Part shown: positions 9,425 to 15,406 of the stretch, piece by piece
How positions within the stretch are numbered: the first letter of the stretch is position 1
Layout of the letters: each line of letters begins with the position of its first letter
DNA from: Parastagonospora avenae f. sp. tritici 18332-5
Taxonomy: Eukaryota; Ascomycota; Dothideomycetes; Pleosporales; Phaeosphaeriaceae
Assembly (NCBI GenBank): GCA_022559985.1
Contig: JAFJTR010000191.1
Coordinates: 1-15,406, forward strand
Length of the DNA stretch: 15,406 nucleotides
Direction: 5' to 3'
Notes under the pieces: generated by a model
The model's database searches: none
Told to the model about the DNA's origin: nothing
Seen by the model: the letters and a program-made list of their open reading frames with translations, nothing else
Translations under genes and position numbers: made by a program

Positions 9425-10200
9425 ACACCTTAAGTGCAAGAGCCTTATTAATGTTAGCAATTAATACAGCAAAGATCTCGTGTCTGCGTTTTCTAGCGAG
9501 GTTGAGCAGTAAAGCAGCCCTAATGCAGTAAATATTTAGTTCTGTATTAGAAGCTAGCGTTAGTTCGTTATTAGGTTCAGATAGAGGCAGGGTTTCCACG
9601 ATAAGTGGCAGGTCAGGATTAGGTATTTAGAGCTGTCGTTCTATCTTAGGAATTAGCTAACTATAATAGTGCTTAATAGGCAGCACTAGTTTTAGGAAAT
9701 GTAGGCGTGTAGGCGGCAGTTAAGGACTGTTCTTAACAGAGCTTAACAGTTCTAGACAGTTCTTAACTGTGCTTAATAGTTAGGTTATAAATAGCTAAGC
9801 ATCTTATAAGTAATTATAGACTAGGTATTGCAACCTGCAACGTGCAGCGTTAAACTATAGTTATTTGTGTTCGTAGTTAATATAAACTTAGTGCTTAAAT
9901 ATCTAAGGTTAACTAAGGATAATACTATAGTTTCTAATATTAGTAACTATTAGTTAGATAGTCTCTCTATAGTTAAAGTATTAGAGAGTTATTTTCGTGG
10001 TATAGGCAATGTAGCCGCCTTTTAGGTAAGTGCCGTTAAATCCTTTTAAGTGTAGTACAGTAGGTAGCAGAGTTAGAGATAGTTTCTATTTGCGCGCTAG
10101 AGATCTGTAAATAAACCTAACACTAGTAGCTCTAGTATTAACTAAGGCAAGGACGTTAGCTGTGAAGTTGCCTTAATATATAGTATAAGTGTCGGATTAT
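9425..10200 (-). pseudogene. Gypsy B pol, aspartic protease and linker (decayed)
   Basis: The minus-strand frame reads GNFTANVLALVNTRATSVRF. The protease triad DTG is NTR (10139-10131), with D to N and G to R both fitting TGA-to-TAA and TGG-to-TAG change. Downstream residues (KGFNGTYLKGGYIAYTTKIT, then VTNIRNYSIIL) fit a retropepsin-like domain. The linker ends as MET..SEPNNELTLASN and HEIFAVLIANINKALALKV (9599-9430), similar to the protease-RT linker of fungal chromoviruses. The frame resumes at 4288 after the Copia insertion. The pol start is not identifiable. Confidence 0.8.
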
Positions 10201-10479
10201 GAGTATCGGTAGGGACGTCGGTTGCTGAACGCTGCCCAACGAGCCGCTCCGATCCTACTTCGGCCTCACTCGTTTCAGACCATATACACCTCCGTAGCAT
10301 CCTCACGTAGCAACAATCAATCAAGTCAACACCAATCGTACAGAATGCATTCATAGTTATCGTTATTTCCTTTCACTAGTGAGCCTCCCAACAATAAGGG
10401 ATATTAATTTAATAGCTCTATAGCGTTGCAAGGTTAGGTTCTGTAGTCAGGTTAGCAGAAATCTGAGGGCAATAGAGTC

Positions 10480-11474
10480 CCGAGGAGCGACTTAACCCCG
10501 GGACGAAGCTTTTGCTTAGCGCTTAGGTGACAAGGTTAGAGAGCGCCTCCCTCGTGGGGAGCGTTCTCTGCTCAAGGGTATGGAAGTAGTTGAGGCTGAG
10601 GATCGGCGACAACGTGTACGGGAGTTAGGGGCGGTTTTCAGTGACAGAGAGTGGCTTTAGGTGCAGAGGTGCGAGATAGGAGACGTGCACTCGCAAGAGT
10701 AATAGCCCTTACGTCTATACTTAAAACAGGAGTTATCCTTAATCCTTTTCTAACGTTTAGCAGAGTTTAGAGGCGCATAACTTAAAGAATCGATTTCTAT
10801 AGCATTAGAGGAGGGTAGAGCAGCAGGGGCGTAACGTTAATAACAGTCTAGGAGGAAACAGAGGTTGTTGTTATATGTTGAGATAAGGTTTACGTATTCG
10901 TTTAGGTCGCGTAGGAGAGCGTGTCCTACTATAGCGCGTTGTAGTTCGTGAGATAGCAAGTTGCGTAGGGCGCTAATAAGGCTAACATTATTAAGGCTAG
11001 TGTTAGTAGCAAGGCGACAGAATTCTGCGAAATAAGAAGTAAAACTTCGTTTGCCTTGCTTTAAGTTGCTAAGCTTACTTAGAGTAGTAAGTTTATAATT
11101 AGAGTCTCTATAGGTAGCTTATAGGAACAAAATAAGCTAGTTAACGTTATAAATATCCTTATCTATAAGCAGGTTAATAAGTAATATAGCATCTTTCTCT
11201 AGACAAGAGTATGCATATAGGAGGCAGGATCTTTCGTTAGGATAATAGTTAGCGTTTTCTTTAAGCTTATACTAAAGTTTACAAATAAACGCTAGTAAGT
11301 CCTTTCTCTTACTGTTAAAGAGGAGCAGGTTAGGTAGATAGTTAGTTCTGTGCGATAGGGTCGCAACGGCTTAAGTCGGTGAAGGGGTCCTTGCAAGAGG
11401 CGAGCTATTGCTAGATAAAGTCTCTACTTCTGTTGCTACGCCTTTAGCGTTAGTTTAAGTAACTTAGGGCTGAG
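10480..11474 (-). pseudogene. Gypsy B gag, 5'-truncated (decayed)
   Basis: The minus-strand frame gives a gag capsid region: LLLFNSKRKDLLAFICKL (about 11335-11280), RSFTSYFAEFCRLATNT (about 11050-11000) and SALRNLLSHELQRAIVGHAL. It is followed by a damaged zinc knuckle CFKYRRKGYYSCEC (10728-10687), where CCHC would need a second Cys and a His, both now Tyr. The start codon and N-terminus are missing because LTR-A sequence begins at 11475. Gag would package element RNA. Mutation density falls below about 10680. Confidence 0.82.
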
Positions 11475-11899
11475 TGTTATGAACCAGCTTTTAGGTACCA
11501 ATGAAATGCTGACGGTCAGCATCCTCTACGGCACAGCACGACCTACAAGCGATACGTGACTGGTTTCAATATAACAGTCACGTGACTACTAACCCTTAGC
11601 ATCGTGAGCCACCCCAGTCACACGTGACGGCTCACGCAGGTAGTCGTTAGCACAGTTAGCAGAGTGAGCGACTACAGGATCTCTTAGTATATAGACTAGG
11701 ACAATGAACCTCTATAGTTTATTGTCTTTAACTTTATATTTTAAGTTACCTAATATATTATACTCTCTACAGAAGCACCCTCTTACTGTCTTAGTACGCC
11801 CTACCTCTGTATCTAGTGCTGACATCTCTTATCCGCGAAAACCAACTTAAGCCCTTCGAGCTAGCTTTCCCCTGCTTAGCTACTTAATAGGTTTTAACA
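11475..11899 (+). repeat. LTR family A copy 2 (5' LTR of element A)
   Basis: Starts TGTTATGAACC and ends TTTTAACA; 425 bp. It is the inverted counterpart of 13586-14077 over its whole length, apart from two insertions in copy 3. A TATATA box at 11688-11693 separates a U3 with CACGTGAC-type palindromes from R-U5. The left flank is the interior of Gypsy B gag; the right flank is gag of element A. No duplication is visible because the far end of A is not present. Confidence 0.85.
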
Positions 11900-12159
11900 C
11901 TTTAAAGACCCTTAAGATAAGTAATACTGCTATAGATACACCTAAGCCCTCTCACTAAGGTGGACACCGTGTTTAATTAGCTAAGCTGGATCTCTACTAC
12001 GGAGACTGTGCCAAGCTTAAAATATAGATCCTCTAGTTTAACTAATACTTCTATCTAGAAAGCGACTATCTTAAAAATAAAAATAAAGTTATTTTAGCTA
12101 CTACGTATATGCGCAGAGACGCTGAAAAATAGGTTTAACCCTTTCTTCGCAGATACATA

Positions 12160-12164
12160 GACAG
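12160..12164. repeat. Target-site duplication GACAG, left copy
   Basis: GACAG precedes the LTR-C start and is repeated exactly at 12474-12478. Confidence 0.9.
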
Positions 12165-12473
12165 TGTAACGAGGTCACCTACTAGTACCGGACTTAGTTA
12201 CTTATGTCCTCCCTCGTTACAGCGATATCACCCCGGATTACCCCGGACACGATTCGGACCTAAGCCTGACTTAGTTCTGACTTAGCTCTCCCTAGCCTTT
12301 ATATATTTAAGCTTGCTGTTCCCTAGATGTACATAGGCAGTTTTCTGCAATCCTTTCGTACAAGACCTATAGGTGTCAATTGATCTTAGGTTACGGTTCT
12401 CCCACGCACTCCCATATGCCTCTGAGTGAGACCACACCGAGTTCGGATCTCTTGTCTTGCCTGCGTCGTTACA
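12165..12473 (+). repeat. Solo LTR (family C) inside Gypsy A gag
   Basis: 309 bp with inverted ends TGTAACGA/TCGTTACA, flanked by perfect GACAG duplications, and with no internal element sequence. This is the footprint of an LTR element lost by LTR-LTR recombination. Strand is assumed: a TATATA stretch near 12300 would suit a plus-strand promoter. It keeps TCA, CCA, TGA and TGG trinucleotides that its surroundings lack. It matches no other LTR in the window. Confidence 0.9.
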
Positions 12474-12478
12474 GACAG
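12474..12478. repeat. Target-site duplication GACAG, right copy
   Basis: Exact repeat of 12160-12164; the gag frame of element A continues after it. Confidence 0.9.
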
Positions 12479-13065
12479 TAGCATTGTTAATAGTAAAAAC
12501 ACCTGCCTTATAGAAGATTAGGACAGGTTTAAACTAAAGCTTTAACAGAACTTCTTGCTCTTTAAGGAATCTGTCGTCGCAGAATAGAAGATTTAGAACC
12601 TTTGCTAAACTAGCTTAGCTACTAATTATACTACGATCTTTTAGCAGTACGCTATACAGATTAATTAGAATAATAATACGCTTATAAGAATGTATAAATA
12701 AGGACTTAAGCCTTAAGTCTACAAAGAGCTTATGCGCACTAGCGCGATAGTTAATACTCTTGCAACCTTAAATAAAGAATTAATTAGACTAGATAATAAA
12801 CTCTACGAACTGCAACTTGCTAAACGCTTCTACGCTAAGCAAGCACTCTAAGAGACTTAGGGAAGAAACAACAGGTCTGCAGGACGACAGAACTAACTGT
12901 TTTAACCTAACTAAGGACGACAATGCTTTTAACCTAGGATCTTAGGGTTTTATTAAACTAACAGACTAGAGGAAATGCACCTTAATAATATTAATTAGAA
13001 GGAGACTCTAAAACAGACCTATTATAAAGGAAAAACCTAGTTTCTTCCTAAAAATTAAGACTAAG

Positions 13066-13396
13066 TGTCACGGTAACGTACCCTGACACCCCAGACTACT
13101 ATACTCGACGGTACCACACTACACAGGTGGCTACTATACTCTGCAGCACTCCACAGTCCTGCTCTGCAAAAGGCTCCGATCGCTGGCAACTGCAGAACCG
13201 CCGGTGCGCCTCCTGACTATCTCCGCGTAGGCTTAGCGTCCGCGCTCGAGCCATCCCCTGTTTATATTCCTTTCTGCCTCCGTACCTTGCTCTGTTCTGC
13301 ACACAACGTCTTGTATTACACCTAAGACCTGTACGTAGTATACCAATCAAGCTTCCCTGCAAGCTCTGACGTTCCTGCTCGTTGCCTCTCGTGACA
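13066..13396 (+). repeat. LTR family B copy 2
   Basis: Starts TGTCACGGTAACG and ends CTCTCGTGACA; 331 bp, plus sense. It shares the first 25 bp or so and about 170 terminal bp (13227-13396) with the minus-strand LTR at 707-1027, while the middle differs. No polypurine tract precedes it and no 5-bp duplication flanks it (ctaag versus gaacc). It is therefore either a 5' LTR whose element was lost or a rearranged solo LTR. It is little decayed. An open frame across it on the minus strand is not a gene. Confidence 0.8.
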
Positions 13397-13585
13397 GAAC
13401 CTTTAACAGACTAAACCCCTATAACTAGTAACTGCTATAAGATATTCTTCTTAAAGAAATTAGATAAGGTAGAATTACTAAAACACACTCTAATAAGATA
13501 GGTTATTAACTAGTCTATAGAAAACTATACGCCCTATACCTTAACGTTAGGATATAAGCTCTAACACTACACCCTAGAAACTAAG
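13397..13585. other. Unassigned segment between LTR-B and element C
   Basis: AT-rich, decayed sequence. The plus strand gives KKLDKVELLKHTLIR and ENYTPYTLTLGYKL in one frame with few stops, which might be a piece of a retroelement protein, but I could not assign it. It ends in actaag, and the same six bases end the sequence just left of LTR-B copy 2 (13060-13065). Confidence 0.4.
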
Positions 13586-14077
13586 TGTTAAAACCTATCA
13601 AGTAGCTAAGCAGGGGAAAGCTGGCTCGAAGGGCTCAAGTTGGTTTTCGCGGATGAGAGATGTTGGCACTAGATACGGAGGTAGGGCGTACTAAGACAGT
13701 AAGAGGGTGCTTCTGTAAAGAGTACAATGTATTAGGTAACTTAAAATACGAAGTTAAAGACAATAATCTATAAGGGTCCATTGTCCTAGTCTATATACTA
13801 AGAGATCCTGCAGTCGCTCACTGTGCTAGCCGTGAGCTGCGTGAGCTCTGCTAACTGTGCTAACGACTACCTGCGTGAGCCGTCACGTGTGACCGGGGTA
13901 GCTCACGATGCCAAGGGTTAGCGGTCACGTAAGACCGGGGTAGCTCACGATGCTAAGAGTTAGCAGTCACGTGACTGTTGTATTAAAACTAGTCACGTAT
14001 CGCCTGTGGGTCGTGCTGTGCCGCAGAGGATGCTGACTGTCAGCATTTCATTAGTGCCTAAAAGCTAGCTTGTAACA
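13586..14077 (-). repeat. LTR family A copy 3 (3' LTR of element C)
   Basis: TGTTA at 13586 and TAACA at 14073-14077; 492 bp. Sense is minus: a polypurine tract lies just outside the 14077 end, which is the U3 start. A TATATA box lies at 13792-13797. U3 contains several CACGTG-type palindromes and a 42-bp unit present twice (13882-13923, 13924-13965) plus the start of a third, whereas copy 2 at 11475-11899 has one. A further insertion of about 25 bp near 13826-13850 accounts for the remaining length difference. Confidence 0.88.
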
Positions 14078-14081
14078 CTAT

Positions 14082-14090
14082 CCCCCCCTT
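14082..14090 (-). promoter_or_regulatory. Polypurine tract of element C
   Basis: The minus strand reads AAGGGGGGG then ATAG before the LTR start TGTTA. It sets the orientation of element C and marks 13586-14077 as its 3' LTR. Confidence 0.78.
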
Positions 14091-14300
14091 CTATAGATTC
14101 GTCCTTGAATCTTACAGTCGTTCTTTATAAGCGTTGCCCTACTCTTTAGGTAATCGCCTAATAGAATAATGTCCTCCCTTATAACTCTCTCGTCTAGTTG
14201 TTAGAACTAGCTTCGTCTTGCTATCGAAATCTAAAGAAACAGTATTGTTGTTCTGTTTTCCTATAATCGTTGTTTCAAAAACAGTCGTAAGTGCATCGCA
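14091..14300 (+). other. Untranslated 3' region of element C
   Basis: This lies between the polypurine tract and the antisense ORF. It has no coding signal of its own on either strand. In plus sense it would be the leader and promoter region of the ORF starting at 14301. No convincing TATA box was identified. Confidence 0.35.
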
Positions 14301-14696
14301 ATGCCTGAGTCACGATTGAAGTGTTCCGAGTGTACCCGCGCGGGCTGCGCGTGCGTTAATTTGTCCTAGACGTCGTTGGACAAGACTCGTGAGGAGTATT
14401 AAAAGAAAGTAGACGACGATAAGTCGTTGCTTACTAAGGTCCTTGCTCATTTAATAAAGAATAAGAAAATATTACGCCAGGCGGAGGAGCGCGCAAAGCA
14501 CAAGGCGTTGTGTTTGGCGTCGGAAATGCGGGATTCGGGTGCCGAGGTTGATGCGGTGGCAGAGGACTTTGACTGTCCTGCGGCAGATGCCCTTGTAGGG
14601 TTCTCGCCTACCCTTTGGACGACTATAGGAATGTTAGAACAGGTTACCGAACCCTTTGGCGGCGGTACTGGGCCAGGAGTTGTCAGCAATTCGTGA
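14301..14696 (+). pseudogene. Antisense Cys-rich/coiled-coil ORF of Gypsy element C
   Basis: The plus-strand frame from ATG 14301 to TGA 14694-14696 is 131 codons with two internal stops (TAG and TAA among the first 35 or so codons); the rest is open from 14427. The N-terminus carries C-x2-C-x4-C-x-C (KCSECTRAGCACVNLS), resembling half of a fungal zinc cluster. The TAG after VNLS sits in a context that a TGG codon would give after RIP-like change. A Lys/Glu-rich helical stretch follows (KNKKILRQAEERAKHKALCL), then an acidic segment and a Gly-rich end. I recall similar small hypothetical proteins in many fungi, but no known function. It is encoded opposite to pol, and its last 53 bp overlap the pol end (stop 14644). 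Confidence 0.7.
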
Positions 14697-15406
14697 GGTT
14701 TGTCTCTAGTTCTTATGTGTTTTCTGTTTCGTCGTATCCTAACTATTTCACTAGGAATTCTTTTTAGTAGTTGCTGTTCCTATATGCAAGGATTTTCTTA
14801 ACTTTAAAGACGTTATCTTCTTCTGTCTTATAGCGAAAGGTTCGCTGTATCAGTGTGGCTAGGTCAGCTGGTTCCAGTTTGTTCACATGGAATCTAGGAT
14901 ATATCTTAGCGTCTAGTAGTAACTTAAGTGTGTATGTTACTAGTCTATTCTGTTTCGAAATTAAAAACAGTCTAACTTTAACGTGGTTAAGTCCTTTGCT
15001 TAGTCGTTTCGTGCGTAGATTCTTAGTATAAAGATACACTTTATCCCCCTTTTTAAGCTAAGGTGCTGTTTTTCTTTTCTTGTTAACATATAAGATGCTC
15101 TAGTTCTAAGCGTAGGTGAGTTTGTTACTTATGTCTTTATGGATTTTCTTTATTTCTTCTGCTAACTTCATTGCAGCTTTAGCCTTTAGGCTAGGTAACG
15201 TTCGTTAAAAGAGATTAGGGTGTTTCCTGTAGTTTGCGAAGTACGGCGTTTTGCCTATTACTTTGGAAAGCTTATTATTATATAATATCTGTGCTATTAG
15301 TAACAGTAAGTGATGGACTGTATGAGTTGTTGTATTGTGTTTGCTACGGTACAGAGTAGGAGCATATGGAGGTGGAAACAGGCTAAGCCCAAATAGGCTA
15401 GATAGC
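14644..15406 (-). pseudogene. Gypsy C pol, integrase C-terminus and chromodomain (partial, decayed)
   Basis: From the right edge the minus strand reads GKTPYFANYRKHPNLF (about 15255-15208), then AMKLAEEIKKIHKDISNKLT and KKGDKVYLYTKNLRTKR. From about 14995 it reads HVKVRLFLISKQNRLVTYTL and KIYPRFHVNKLEPADLA, the GPY/F module. The chromodomain follows (FKVKKILAYRNSNY, stop, KEFLVK, stop, LGYDETENT, stop, ELETNLTNC), then QLLAQYRRQRVR and a stop at 14646-14644. 15039-14764 is free of stops. Internal stops fall at the Trp positions of the chromodomain. It would integrate cDNA and bind methylated histone; the catalytic core is outside the window. Confidence 0.9.

Larger units (their letters stand above)
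707..11474 (-). mobile_element. Ty3/Gypsy chromodomain retrotransposon B, 5'-truncated and interrupted
   Basis: Read on the minus strand the order is gag (to about 10480), protease (about 10200-9425), RT, RNase H, integrase, GPY/F module and chromodomain (4288-1045), polypurine tract and 3' LTR (1027-707). This is the order of Ty3/Gypsy chromoviruses. A 5126-bp Copia element splits it at 4294-9419. The pol frame is recognisable on both sides of that insertion: a protease-RT linker ends at 9425 and RT-upstream residues (DLATKVPAEYH) begin at 4288. The 5' LTR and gag start are absent, and sequence of LTR family A begins abruptly at 11475. All frames carry many TAA/TAG codons, so the element is dead. 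Confidence 0.9.
11475..13065 (+). mobile_element. Ty3/Gypsy element A, 5' LTR and gag only
   Basis: A plus-strand LTR of family A is followed at once by a plus-strand gag remnant running to 13065, where LTR-B copy 2 starts. No pol of this element is seen in the window. Its LTR matches the 3' LTR of element C, so A and C belong to the same family but lie in opposite orientation. Confidence 0.75.
11932..13065 (+). pseudogene. Gypsy A gag (decayed, split by solo LTR)
   Basis: Removing the solo LTR and one GACAG copy joins two stretches into one frame. Before it: DLYYGDCAKLK, then NKNKVILATTYMRRDAEK. After it: KNTCLIED, LATNYTTIF, NNNTLIRMYK, VYKELMRTSAIVNTLATLNK and NKLYELQLAKRFYAKQAL (about 12730-12848). 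This is the capsid layout of fungal Ty3/Gypsy gag. No ATG is seen near the start; the frame begins IDTPKPS at 11932, and ATA could be a former ATG (TGG to TAG context). No zinc knuckle is visible before LTR-B interrupts at 13066. Confidence 0.8.
13586..15406 (-). mobile_element. Ty3/Gypsy chromodomain element C, 3' end, runs off the window
   Basis: Minus-strand order from the right edge is integrase C-terminal part, chromodomain, pol stop (14644), a 3' region carrying an antisense ORF, polypurine tract and 3' LTR. It is less decayed than B, but pol still contains several stops. The LTR shows it belongs to the same family as element A. Confidence 0.88.

Noticed and set aside
9730..9779. Five 10-bp units resembling ttcttaacag, a possible minisatellite
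   Set aside because: The protease-RT linker frame of element B reads through them (LLSTVKN and LLSSVKN), so they are part of pol coding sequence with chance or old internal repetition.
10142..10354. 70-residue open frame on the minus strand
   Set aside because: The protease motif continues in another frame across its end. The frame is open only because this is a low-decay patch.
13099..13362. 87-residue open frame on the minus strand
   Set aside because: It lies entirely inside LTR-B copy 2 and is Arg/Cys-rich with no family resemblance. The LTR is simply low in stops because it is less decayed.
707..13396. LTR-B copies 1 and 2 as the two LTRs of one element
   Set aside because: They are in opposite orientation and differ strongly in U3, so they cannot be the paired LTRs of a single insertion.
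11475..14077. DNA transposon with long terminal inverted repeats
   Set aside because: Each repeat has LTR features (TGTTA/TAACA ends and a TATA box), and copy 3 is abutted by a polypurine tract on its outer side. The interior is a gag remnant, not a transposase. The two belong to separate retroelements.
14447..14689. 80-residue open frame on the minus strand
   Set aside because: It is in a different frame from pol and mirrors the plus-strand antisense ORF, so it is a shadow.
1..15406. tRNA genes, rRNA, CRISPR arrays, host protein-coding genes
   Set aside because: No cloverleaf, spaced repeat array or non-transposon coding region could be supported on either strand.

Overview
The window looks like a gene-free, transposon-packed stretch of a filamentous ascomycete (Pezizomycotina) genome. 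I see no intact host gene, tRNA, rRNA or CRISPR array. It holds at least four LTR-retrotransposon structures whose coding regions are full of TAA/TAG codons and TpA steps. This is the pattern left by a repeat-induced point mutation (RIP)-like process. RIP-like decay, Ty3/Gypsy chromodomain elements and Ty1/Copia elements together point to an ascomycete; the species cannot be read from the sequence.

Layout. (1) 1-100 is a GC-rich flank. 101-524 is an LTR-A-type sequence with its own U3, and 525-706 is a spacer. (2) 707-11474 is Gypsy element B on the minus strand: 3' LTR (707-1027), polypurine tract, then reading right to left gag, protease, RT, RNase H, integrase and chromodomain. Its 5' LTR is missing, cut off at 11474. 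(3) 4294-9419 is a complete Copia element, also minus, inserted into B between protease and RT. It has two 173-bp LTRs and a perfect TGTGT target-site duplication. (4) 11475-13065 is the 5' part of a plus-strand Gypsy element A: a 5' LTR and a decayed gag split by a solo LTR (LTR-C, 12165-12473) with a perfect GACAG duplication. (5) 13066-13396 is a plus-strand LTR-B copy, followed by 189 bp of unassigned sequence. (6) 13586-15406 is the 3' end of a minus-strand Gypsy element C of LTR family A: 3' LTR, polypurine tract, an antisense cysteine-rich/coiled-coil ORF (14301-14696, plus) and the pol C-terminus (integrase tail and chromodomain), running off the right edge.

The most interesting points are these. 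The decay has a narrow context: TCA, CCA, TGA and TGG almost vanish while GCA, ACA, TGC, TGT and CpG remain. That context turned catalytic Asp codons into Asn in every pol enzyme of element B that can be read. LTR copies share the promoter-to-U5 part but carry unrelated U3 regions. A small antisense gene converges on, and overlaps, the end of pol in element C. None of the retroelements here looks able to move by itself.
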